Source of the DNA: Chloroflexota bacterium
Lineage (GTDB): Bacteria; Chloroflexota; Anaerolineae; Promineifilales; Promineifilaceae
Direction: 5' to 3'
Assembly: GCA_008501785.1 (NCBI GenBank)
Contig: QQUD01000617.1
Span: forward strand, 1-6,052
DNA: 6,052 nt
The translations under genes and the position numbers were made by a program. Below the pieces are notes generated by a model. It saw only the letters and a list, made by a program, of their open reading frames with translations. It was not told the DNA's origin and made no database searches. Below are positions 1 to 5,046 of the stretch, piece after piece (position 1 is the stretch's first letter; each line of letters opens with the position of its first letter).

Positions 1-16
1 TAAATGTTGAGGTTTT

Positions 17-538
17 TTATGCAGTGAGGTTGCGAACGGCCGTTAACGCCGCTTCATAATCTGGATGTTGCGCAATTTCCGGCACATACTCGACATAACG
101 AACAGTATCAGCAGCGTCTACCACAAATATGGACCGTTGTTCCCGACGCATCTCTTTCACATGCGTACCATATGCATCGCCAAAACTCAATTCTGCATGA
201 TCTGATAACATCTGCACCTGCGGTATACCAGAGGCCGCACACCATTTCTGCTGCACATCTGTCTCATCTGCACTGATCGTTAAAATGACAACCTTGTCAC
301 CGATAGATGCCGCTTCTTCATTAAAACGACGCGTTTGTGCATCACAAATACCAGTTTCAATAGCAGGCACAACTGAAATGAGACGCACCTTTCCCGCCGA
401 ATCAGCCAATGAAACTTCACTCAAATCATTTGCAACCAGCTTAAAATCAGGCGCTTTATCACCAACATTTAGAGGCTCGCCCAATACGGTTTGCGGCGCA
501 CCTTTTAACGTAACAGCACCATGTCGTCCTTCAGACAT
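17..538 (-). CDS. tpx: Thiol peroxidase (Tpx), atypical 2-Cys peroxiredoxin
   Basis: A 173-residue protein, close to the usual Tpx length of about 165-170. Tpx reduces hydrogen peroxide and organic hydroperoxides in the cytoplasm (periplasm in some Gram-negatives), using thioredoxin as electron donor. The peroxidatic cysteine is C65 in TGICDAQTRRFNEEA, with the conserved Thr three residues before it (T62). The resolving cysteine is C100 in KWCAASGI, 35 residues later, matching the Tpx intramolecular disulfide arrangement. The N-terminal GDKAPDF segment (26-32) is the usual peroxiredoxin lead-in strand. No signal peptide is visible. The ATG at 536-538 is supported by a strong Shine-Dalgarno TAAGGAG at 544-550, 5 nt upstream. 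It lies 244 nt downstream of the cold-shock gene, with inverted repeats between, so it probably has its own promoter. The last codons contain one AACGGCCGT copy. Family assignment is secure; physiological substrate is not visible. Confidence 0.95.
   Translation of the reverse strand: MSEGRHGAVTLKGAPQTVLGEPLNVGDKAPDFKLVANDLSEVSLADSAGKVRLISVVPAIETGICDAQTRRFNEEAASIGDKVVILTISADETDVQQKWCAASGIPQVQMLSDHAELSFGDAYGTHVKEMRREQRSIFVVDAADTVRYVEYVPEIAQHPDYEAALTAVRNLTA
35..43 (+). repeat. AACGGCCGT motif, copy 1 (in tpx)
   Basis: Contains the palindrome ACGGCCGT; the next base is T, completing the symmetric AACGGCCGTT. It encodes Thr-Ala-Val near the Tpx C-terminus. See the finding on this motif family. 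Confidence 0.7.
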
Positions 539-626
539 ATTATCTCCTTACCAGGTTTATATACTTTTGGGAAATACCCAGCTTTATAGAGATTTTAGGA
601 GGTTTTTACCGCAATGAACACAGGAG

Positions 627-667
627 ACACAGAGATATTCATTTTCCATTTAGAAAATACTCTGTGT
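627..667. repeat. Two-part inverted repeat in tpx leader
   Basis: ACACAGAG (627-634) pairs perfectly with CTCTGTGT (660-667). An inner stem ATTTTC (641-646) pairs with GAAAAT (653-658) around a 6-nt loop, with an asymmetric internal bulge between the two stems. No U-tract follows on either strand, so it is not a typical intrinsic terminator. If tpx transcription starts near 690, this structure lies within its 5' leader. The outer arm resembles the CACAGAG-type intergenic repeats I associate with many environmental bacterial genomes; that link is from memory. Confidence 0.7.
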
Positions 668-693
668 TCTTAAAATTCGTTTGGATTTTGTAT

Positions 694-749
694 AATAGTA
701 TATTGGCATATTAGGTAAGTTCAATACACCAAGATACCAATATACTATT
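694..749. repeat. 13-bp perfect inverted repeat, 30-nt spacer
   Basis: AATAGTATATTGG (694-706) is the exact reverse complement of CCAATATACTATT (737-749), with 30 nt between. It lies upstream of tpx and 34 nt past the stop of the cold-shock gene. No T-run follows on either strand. It overlaps the candidate tpx promoter, so it could act as an operator, an mRNA 3' stabiliser for the upstream gene, or a remnant of a small mobile repeat. The sequence does not decide between these. Confidence 0.75.
697..724 (-). promoter_or_regulatory. Candidate sigma70 promoter for tpx
   Basis: Read on the minus strand, TTGAAC (719-724) is followed after 16 nt by TATACT (697-702), a fair -35/-10 pair. The -10 box lies inside one arm of the 13-bp inverted repeat, so a protein bound there could control tpx. 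Predicted start is near 690, giving a leader of about 150 nt. The region is AT-rich, so chance matches are likely and the call is tentative. Confidence 0.35.
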
Positions 750-782
750 TCTTTCCGTTTCTATATTTCTCGCTGCCTGATC

Positions 783-1253
783 CTATCCAAGCAGCTCAGG
801 ATCACTCGTGTAAGGCTCAACCTCTGTTGCTTCTGGCCCTTTGTGGGTTTCTTCAACGTCGTATAAAATCCACTGGCCTTCTTTCAAATCGGTTGGCTCA
901 CCAACAGTGCCGGATTTATGGAAAAAGATTTCTTCCCCAGCACCGCGCACAATGAAACCATACCCCTTTTTCATGTTGTACCATTTCATCCGGCCAATAT
1001 ACTTGCCAGTTTGGGGGTCAATTTGAATGGTGGGTGGTTCTTCAAACGTTTCTTTTGGCGCGTCTTCGACAAAAACGGCCGTTCCGCCACCCTCATCACG
1101 TCGGTCTCGGTCCCGATTATCTCGGTCCCGATTATCTCGATCTCGATAATTTCGGTCCCGATTGTCCCGTCCTCGATTGTCCCGACCCCGATCATCTCGC
1201 CGGCGTGAATCATAATGGCGCGAATCACCACGATTCTGACTATCGTCAATCAC
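783..1253 (-). CDS. Cold-shock-domain protein with N-terminal Arg/Asp repeat
   Basis: A 156-residue protein with two parts. Residues 1-55 are low-complexity and dominated by R, D and N, built from pentapeptides of the type DNRDR. A Glu/Pro-rich linker (62-80) follows, then a single cold-shock domain (about 84-148). RNP1 is KGYGFI (96-101), preceded by W91, and the RNP2-like strand is EIFFH (108-112). These residues stack on single-stranded RNA or DNA in CspA-type proteins, so a cytoplasmic RNA chaperone role is likely. Canonical Csp proteins are about 65-70 residues, so the N-terminal extension is unusual. The start is GTG (1251-1253); an in-frame TAA at 1257-1259 rules out any start further upstream in this frame. 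There is no clear Shine-Dalgarno, and the 41-codon ORF ends 3 nt earlier, so translation is probably coupled to it. Stop is TAG. One AACGGCCGT copy lies in the linker. Domain call is firm; biological target is unknown. Confidence 0.88.
   Translation of the reverse strand: MIDDSQNRGDSRHYDSRRRDDRGRDNRGRDNRDRNYRDRDNRDRDNRDRDRRDEGGGTAVFVEDAPKETFEEPPTIQIDPQTGKYIGRMKWYNMKKGYGFIVRGAGEEIFFHKSGTVGEPTDLKEGQWILYDVEETHKGPEATEVEPYTSDPELLG
1074..1082 (+). repeat. AACGGCCGT motif, copy 2 (in cold-shock gene)
   Basis: Same 9-mer in the same orientation, also extended to AACGGCCGTT. It encodes Thr-Ala-Val in the linker just after the Arg/Asp repeat. Confidence 0.7.
1105..1209. repeat. 15-bp tandem repeat coding Arg/Asp pentapeptides
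   Basis: Seven consecutive 15-bp units begin at 1105, 1120, 1135, 1150, 1165, 1180 and 1195. The first two are identical (TCTCGGTCCCGATTA on the plus strand), and the rest drift by a few substitutions, the seventh being degenerate. Each unit encodes five residues such as DNRDR, DNRGR or NYRDR in the cold-shock protein. The unit is a multiple of three, so gain or loss of units keeps the frame. Length variation between strains is likely. Confidence 0.9.
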
Positions 1254-1256
1254 ATC

Positions 1257-1382
1257 TTACAGTTGGGATAACGACGCTGGTTCAACCGGAAGCCCTAAAC
1301 GGTCGAGTCTGCGCTGCATCTCCACCGTAAATAAAAACTTCTCGCCTTGTTCATTGATAACCCATTGATCCCTGTAGTTCAT
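1257..1382 (-). CDS. Unrecognised 41-aa small protein
   Basis: A short ORF from ATG (1380-1382) to TAA (1257-1259), 41 residues. A good Shine-Dalgarno GGAG (1390-1393) lies 7 nt upstream. The peptide begins MNYRDQWVINEQGEKF, continues LFTVEMQRRLDRLGLPVEP and ends ASLSQL. It is soluble and mixed-charge, with a probable amphipathic helix around EMQRRLDRL, and has no membrane segment and no cysteines. It starts 46 nt after the topoisomerase stop and ends 3 nt before the GTG of the cold-shock gene, which is in the same frame, so the two are likely one translational unit. I do not recognise the family. It could be a genuine small protein, a leader peptide for the cold-shock gene, or the former N-terminus of one longer protein cut by a stop codon. 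Confidence 0.6.
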   Translation of the reverse strand: MNYRDQWVINEQGEKFLFTVEMQRRLDRLGLPVEPASLSQL

Positions 1383-1428
1383 GTTCAATCTCCATACACA
1401 ACCAAAACAAATAGTAAGTAGAAAGGTG

Positions 1429-3945
1429 TTACTTCTTTTTTCGCTTACGCGACTTATTCTCAGTTAATAAGGTGAGCTGTTGCGGAACGGCCGTTTCCTC
1501 TTCATTATCCTCTTCAGGACGCTCCGTCATCTGTACCGCACCCGTAATCCGGTTCCGCTCACCAACAGCCACCACGCTGCGTGGCTTAATCGACCGCCTG
1601 CCAAGCATACACTTATCAACACGCACCTTGCGCGTCGAACCAATCGCCGTTTTCACCAGCAATTCCGTGCGCCCTGTCGCCACCACCACAGCGGCAACTT
1701 CCTCAGCTTCTTTTGGCAAACGCACATTCACCACACCCTGACCATATCGACCTTTTGTCGGGTATTCATCAATTGGCGTCGCCTTTGCCATTCCATTATT
1801 CGTAATGCTCCAGACAAACGTATCTGGCTGCGCCAAATCCATCGAAATCACGCCATCTTCATCACCCGCCAACTTAATGCCCATCACACCAGCAGCAGCC
1901 AATCCCATCGGGCGTACTGCATCTTCTTTAAATCGAATCAACTGTCCAGCGGCTGTGCCTAGCATCACTTCTTCTTCACCTGATGTCAACAGCGCCCAAC
2001 CCAGCGAATCATTTTTGTCAATATTCATCACCGTAAACGGATCAGTAGTGATTCCTGGCATATCTTCCATGCGCACGCGTTTCACCACACCAGCCAGCGA
2101 GGTCATAAACAGGTAGCCGTTGCGGGATAACGGCCGTATCACCGCCGCCGCCAAATGATCCCGCCGCGAAAAGCCCGTCAACTCAGCCCAATGCGTCCCT
2201 TTACCCAACTCCTGGGATTGCGGTAACTGATACACAGGCAAACTAACTGCCCGTCCATCCGCTGCAAACAAATACAAAATGTCCTGCGTATTCGCCTGCA
2301 ACAACGCAAACGGCTGCTCAGTCGGCTTCACCGGGACCTTAATCATCTCTGGCGAAGATGTCCGCGCCAACGTCCCTTTTTCACCAATGTGTACCCAAAC
2401 CGATTGATCGGGCAATAAATCCGACGCTGTTAACGTCGTAGAATCAGTTCTTTCAATAATTTGAGAGCGTCGCGTATCCGCATACTGTTCACGAACAGCT
2501 TGCAGCTCTTCCTTAATCGTGTCACGCATCAAATCAGGCCGCGACAACAGCTTCTCCAGGTGTCGGATCAGCGCCTTCACTCCCTTATGCTCATCTTGCA
2601 GCTTCCGTCGTTCCAAAGCAGCCAAACGCCGCAGCTGCATATCCAAAATTGCCTGCGCCTGAATATCTGAAAATTTAAATTTCTTTTTCAAATTTGCGCG
2701 CGCTGTTTCTACTGTGCGTGATTTTCGAATCGTCGCAATCACCTGATCCAAATGATCCAGCGCTTTCAGCAAACCTTCTAAAATATGCGCCCGATGTTTT
2801 GCCTTTTCCAAATCATATTCGCTGCGGCGTCGAATCACTTCAAGACGATGATCCAAATAAACCCGCAGTGCTTGTTTCAGAGTCAAGACGCGTGGTTCCC
2901 CATCAACCAATGCCAGTAGCATAATACTGAAAGTGCTTTGCATTGGGGTTAAACGGAACAAATTTGCCAGCACATCTTCTGGCTCTACATTGCGCGTCGT
3001 TTCGATGATGATCCGCATCCCATTTCGATCAGACTCATCGCGCAGATCAGTAAGCCCTTCAATCTTGCCATCCCGATGCAAATCAGCAATCCGCCCCAAC
3101 AAATTAGTCTTGTTGGTTTGATAAGGCAGCTCGGTAATCACAATGCGCGATTTATTCCGCCCCATCTGCTCCACATGCGCTTTTGCCTGCACTGTCACAC
3201 GGCCACGTCCAGTTGCATATGCACTCGTTAACGCATCAATCTCCTGATCTTTTTTCTGTTTGTACCGGAAAACCAGCCCACCAGTTGGAAAATCTGGCCC
3301 CTTGATAAAGTTCATCAAGTCGCCAATCGTAATATCTTCCAGCTTTTTCCAGTTATCCAGCATGTAAAAGAGCGCATCAATCACTTCACCCAGATTGTGC
3401 GGTGGAATGCTGGTCGCCATACCAACAGCAATACCGGAAGAGCCATTAACCAGTAAATTGGGAATGGTTGCCGGTAAAACAGAGGGTTCTTTGAGCGAGT
3501 CATCAAAATTGGTGGTGAAATCAACAGTATTTTTGCTGATGTCTTCGAGCAAATCAAAGCCCATTGGAAACATACGGGCTTCAGTGTATCGCATCGCCGC
3601 TGCCGCATCTCCGTCGATGGACCCAAAGTTACCCTGTCCATCCACCAACCGGTAGCGCATCGAAAAATCTTGCGCCAAACGCACCATTGCATCATACACT
3701 GCCTGGTCACTATGTGGATGGTATTTACCAAGCACTTCACCAACCACACGTGCCGACTTTTTGTATGCGGAATTAGGTCGCAACCCCATGTCGTACATCG
3801 CGTAGAGGATGCGCCGCTGCACAGGCTTTAAACCATCACGAGCATCTGGCAGCGCCCGAGACACAATCACACTCATCGCATAGCTGAGATAAGATTCACG
3901 TACTTCTTGATCGATATTTACTTTTCTTACGAGTCCGATTTCCAT
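1429..3945 (-). CDS. gyrA: DNA gyrase / topoisomerase IV subunit A
   Basis: An 838-residue type IIA topoisomerase A subunit that breaks and religates DNA, working with a GyrB/ParE ATPase that is not in this window. The winged-helix/tower core spans about 1-500, with catalytic Y120 and R119 in [12 protein letters not shown]. The coiled-coil gate is about 360-490, and a beta-pinwheel C-terminal domain is about 510-805. An acidic patch (EEDNEEE, 811-817) precedes a basic tail ending KSRKRKKK. The quinolone-contact helix reads [10 protein letters not shown] (76-85), where E. coli GyrA has HPHGDSAVYD, so residues equivalent to G81 and S83 are Ser and Gln. I find no QRRGGKG-like GyrA-box in the first pinwheel blade; the nearest thing is KGRYGQG at 731-737. 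The gyrase versus topoisomerase IV identity is therefore open, and the symbol is provisional. The start is ATG 3943-3945 with only a weak Shine-Dalgarno, about 140 nt downstream of a strong promoter. Two AACGGCCGT copies lie in the 3' half. Confidence 0.93.
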   Translation of the reverse strand: MEIGLVRKVNIDQEVRESYLSYAMSVIVSRALPDARDGLKPVQRRILYAMYDMGLRPNSAYKKSARVVGEVLGKYHPHSDQAVYDAMVRLAQDFSMRYRLVDGQGNFGSIDGDAAAAMRYTEARMFPMGFDLLEDISKNTVDFTTNFDDSLKEPSVLPATIPNLLVNGSSGIAVGMATSIPPHNLGEVIDALFYMLDNWKKLEDITIGDLMNFIKGPDFPTGGLVFRYKQKKDQEIDALTSAYATGRGRVTVQAKAHVEQMGRNKSRIVITELPYQTNKTNLLGRIADLHRDGKIEGLTDLRDESDRNGMRIIIETTRNVEPEDVLANLFRLTPMQSTFSIMLLALVDGEPRVLTLKQALRVYLDHRLEVIRRRSEYDLEKAKHRAHILEGLLKALDHLDQVIATIRKSRTVETARANLKKKFKFSDIQAQAILDMQLRRLAALERRKLQDEHKGVKALIRHLEKLLSRPDLMRDTIKEELQAVREQYADTRRSQIIERTDSTTLTASDLLPDQSVWVHIGEKGTLARTSSPEMIKVPVKPTEQPFALLQANTQDILYLFAADGRAVSLPVYQLPQSQELGKGTHWAELTGFSRRDHLAAAVIRPLSRNGYLFMTSLAGVVKRVRMEDMPGITTDPFTVMNIDKNDSLGWALLTSGEEEVMLGTAAGQLIRFKEDAVRPMGLAAAGVMGIKLAGDEDGVISMDLAQPDTFVWSITNNGMAKATPIDEYPTKGRYGQGVVNVRLPKEAEEVAAVVVATGRTELLVKTAIGSTRKVRVDKCMLGRRSIKPRSVVAVGERNRITGAVQMTERPEEDNEEETAVPQQLTLLTENKSRKRKKK
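1486..1494 (+). repeat. AACGGCCGT motif, copy 3 (3' end of gyrA)
   Basis: Same orientation, extended to AACGGCCGTT. It encodes Thr-Ala-Val in the poorly conserved C-terminal tail of the topoisomerase subunit. Confidence 0.7.
2129..2137 (+). repeat. AACGGCCGT motif, copy 4 (gyrA pinwheel domain)
   Basis: Same orientation, followed by A. Here the motif is read in a different frame from the other four and encodes part of Ile-Arg-Pro-Leu, which argues that DNA rather than protein sequence is being conserved. Confidence 0.7.
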
Positions 3946-3960
3946 AAATTGCCCATTGTT

Positions 3961-4008
3961 GCCAATCCAAAAATCATAAATCCAAGTAAAAATTTATTCT
4001 GGATTGGC
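3961..4008. repeat. 9-bp inverted repeat just upstream of gyrA start
   Basis: GCCAATCCA (3961-3969) pairs perfectly with TGGATTGGC (4000-4008) across 30 nt. A second copy of AATCCA (3979-3984) can pair with the same right arm across 15 nt, giving a shorter alternative hairpin. In the topoisomerase mRNA the structure ends 15 nt before the start codon, close to the ribosome landing site. No U-tract follows, so I do not call a terminator. Confidence 0.65.
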
Positions 4009-4013
4009 TTAAA

Positions 4014-4056
4014 GCTTTTTCGGTGCAGTACAAGATTTATTAAGTTCCGAAAAAGC
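4014..4056. repeat. 10-bp perfect inverted repeat in gyrA leader
   Basis: GCTTTTTCGG (4014-4023) is the exact reverse complement of CCGAAAAAGC (4047-4056), with 23 nt between. In the mRNA it would form a stem about 30 nt after the predicted transcription start, followed only by UUU. It could also mark the end of the upstream iron-sulfur transcript, but the U-run is too short for a confident terminator. A short alternative pairing, GGCUU with AAGCC, would link this stem to the next one downstream. Confidence 0.65.
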
Positions 4057-4091
4057 CTATGAAAAATATGTTCTATATTACGCAGTTGGTA

Positions 4092-4120
4092 AATATAGGC
4101 AATTTCACATGACCTGTCAA
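4092..4120 (-). promoter_or_regulatory. Sigma70-type promoter for gyrA
   Basis: On the minus strand a perfect -35 TTGACA (4115-4120) is followed by exactly 17 nt and then TATATT (4092-4097), one mismatch from TATAAT. Predicted start is near 4085, giving a leader of about 140 nt before the gyrA ATG that includes both inverted repeats. It begins about 60 nt after the Rieske gene stop, which suggests gyrA is transcribed separately from the iron-sulfur genes. This is the best promoter match in the window. Confidence 0.7.
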
Positions 4121-4180
4121 CAAGCTATAGATGCCACGAACGCCCCAAACCGGGCAGATTCACACAAATAGAACGAAGCC

Positions 4181-4501
4181 TCACCAAAGATCGGGTGATT
4201 CTACATACACAACGCCATCTTCTGCTTTTACTGCATACGTTGGAATAGGGCTTGGTGCGGGCATTGTCAATGCCGCACCACTGCGCACGTCAAAACATGC
4301 GCCATGTCGAGGACATGCTATTGCAGAATCTTTCAGTTCGCCATCCCCAAGAGGACCTCCATCGTGCGAACACAAATCGGCAATACAATAAAATATGCCA
4401 TTCAAATTGATAACAATATCGGTTTCTTCTTCAAAATCGTACCAACTCCGTCCTCCGGACGGAATGTCTGCTATGTTTGCTACTTTAACCCACTCGGTCA
4501 C
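4181..4501 (-). CDS. Rieske-type [2Fe-2S] ferredoxin
   Basis: A 106-residue single-domain Rieske protein. The two cluster-binding motifs are intact: C44-S-H46 in CSHDGGPLGDG and C63-P-R-H66 in CPRHGACFD. This gives the Cys2/His2 ligand set of biphenyl-dioxygenase-type soluble Rieske ferredoxins. Length and the absence of a signal or membrane helix point to a cytoplasmic electron carrier, not a respiratory-complex Rieske subunit. Start is GTG (4499-4501), with a Shine-Dalgarno TGAGG (4511-4515) 9 nt upstream; an in-frame TGA slightly further up excludes a much longer form. It lies 91 nt after sufU, with a long inverted repeat between. Placement with SufS and SufU suggests it supplies electrons for, or is a client of, Fe-S cluster assembly. 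It could also be the NirD-like small subunit of a reductase, but no nitrite reductase gene is nearby. Confidence 0.92.
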   Translation of the reverse strand: MTEWVKVANIADIPSGGRSWYDFEEETDIVINLNGIFYCIADLCSHDGGPLGDGELKDSAIACPRHGACFDVRSGAALTMPAPSPIPTYAVKAEDGVVYVESPDLW

Positions 4502-4527
4502 GTTGTTTAGCCTCAGTCTGTATTGTC

Positions 4528-4587
4528 ATTTTCCCAGAAACTTAGTAAGTGTTCAACCAACAAATAGTGTGCAGTTTCCGGGAAAAT
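4528..4587. repeat. 15-bp inverted repeat between sufU and Rieske gene
   Basis: ATTTTCCCAGAAACT (4528-4542) matches the reverse complement of AGTTTCCGGGAAAAT (4573-4587) at 14 of 15 positions, with a 30-nt spacer. It begins 5 nt after the sufU stop and fills two thirds of the 91-nt gap. No T-run follows in the reading direction of the genes. It could partly attenuate transcription, protect the sufS-sufU mRNA end, or be a repeat-element remnant. Confidence 0.75.
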
Positions 4588-4592
4588 TTAGT

Positions 4593-4973
4593 TTAGTCAT
4601 CTGGCATTTGGTTTGCGCCAGCTTTTAATACGTTTAGCGAAAGTATTGCGCATTTGATGCGTACTTTATTAAGTTTAACACCTATTAATGCGAGCAACCG
4701 CTCTTTGGAAAAGGATTTTACCTCAGAAAGCGGCATTCCCTTAATTTCTTCAGTGAGTAATGATGCCGAAGAAAGGCAAACAACGCAACCTTCACCACTC
4801 CAAGCAACTTCACTGACCTGATTTTCGCCATCTAGCCGCACATCTATGCGAATGACATCACCACAAAGGGGATTATCATCTTCATATGAAAAATCAGCAT
4901 TTTCGATTGTACCAAAGTTTAAGGGGTGCTCGTACAAATCGATCATTCTTTCGTGATAGATGTTTGTATCCAT
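4593..4973 (-). CDS. sufU: SufU, zinc-dependent sulfurtransferase / Fe-S assembly protein
   Basis: A 126-residue IscU/NifU-N-fold protein from the ATG at 4971-4973. In Gram-positive-type SUF systems SufU accepts persulfide sulfur from SufS through a zinc-bound cysteine and passes it to the SufBCD scaffold. The conserved ligands are present: C37 and D39 in NPLCGD, C63 in SGEGCVVC, and C108 in RIKCAIL. HPLNFG near the N-terminus (16-21) is also typical. A further cysteine, C66, is extra. Upstream GTG at 5025-5027 would add 18 residues, but they are encoded by a strong inverted repeat and precede the Shine-Dalgarno, so the ATG is preferred. The gene lies 73 nt downstream of sufS and is almost certainly co-transcribed with it. 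Distinguishing SufU from IscU rests on the SufS neighbour and the wide spacing between the second and third cysteines. Confidence 0.93.
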   Translation of the reverse strand: MDTNIYHERMIDLYEHPLNFGTIENADFSYEDDNPLCGDVIRIDVRLDGENQVSEVAWSGEGCVVCLSSASLLTEEIKGMPLSEVKSFSKERLLALIGVKLNKVRIKCAILSLNVLKAGANQMPDD

Positions 4974-4981
4974 TTGTTTTG

Positions 4982-4987
4982 CCCCTT
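4982..4987 (-). promoter_or_regulatory. Ribosome binding site deciding the sufU start
   Basis: AAGGGG on the minus strand lies 8 nt before the ATG at 4971-4973. It lies inside the longer reading frame that would begin at the GTG at 5025-5027, so it supports the shorter 126-residue SufU. Confidence 0.7.
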
Positions 4988-4995
4988 CTCTACCA

Positions 4996-5029
4996 AGGTG
5001 CGACGCAGTTCGGAAAGTGCGTCGCACCT
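4996..5029. repeat. 12-bp GC-rich inverted repeat between sufS and sufU
   Basis: AGGTGCGACGCA (4996-5007) is the perfect reverse complement of TGCGTCGCACCT (5018-5029), with a 10-nt loop. Each arm is itself nearly palindromic (GTGC-GAC-GCAC), as in REP-like elements. No U-tract follows, and the sufU ribosome binding site begins 8 nt beyond it. It may set the ratio of SufS to SufU by stabilising or processing the mRNA, or be a dispersed intergenic repeat. It is more GC-rich than its surroundings. Confidence 0.85.
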
Positions 5030-5046
5030 GAGATCATTACTTTAGA

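Noticed and set aside
778..804. 7-bp inverted repeat TGATCCT/AGGATCA at the cold-shock gene stop
   Set aside because: It overlaps the coding end, is short, and has no T-run, so it is not a credible terminator.
918..1208. Plus-strand 96-codon frame opposite the cold-shock gene
   Set aside because: It is a by-product of the 15-bp repeat: the same tandem unit leaves several frames open. The minus-strand frame carries a complete cold-shock domain, so this one is a shadow.
3381..3749. Minus-strand 122-codon frame inside gyrA
   Set aside because: It overlaps the most conserved part of the topoisomerase in another frame and shows no recognisable motif or ribosome binding site.
3927..3956. Nine-codon upstream ORF overlapping the gyrA start
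   Set aside because: ATG at 3954-3956 opens MGNLWKSDS out of frame with gyrA. It has no clear Shine-Dalgarno and is too short to separate from chance.
4014..4056. Intrinsic terminator of the suf-Rieske transcript
   Set aside because: The stem is good but the loop is 23 nt and only three U residues follow; it also lies downstream of the gyrA promoter, so a leader role is at least as likely.
4485..4529. Fourteen-codon ORF overlapping the Rieske start
   Set aside because: ATG at 4527-4529 lies at the edge of the inverted repeat and is out of frame with the Rieske gene; the GTG at 4499-4501 has the better-placed Shine-Dalgarno.
4974..5027. Eighteen-residue N-terminal extension of SufU from GTG 5027
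   Set aside because: The extension is encoded by the perfect inverted repeat and lies upstream of a good AAGGGG site spaced 8 nt before the ATG; SufU proteins normally begin close to that ATG.
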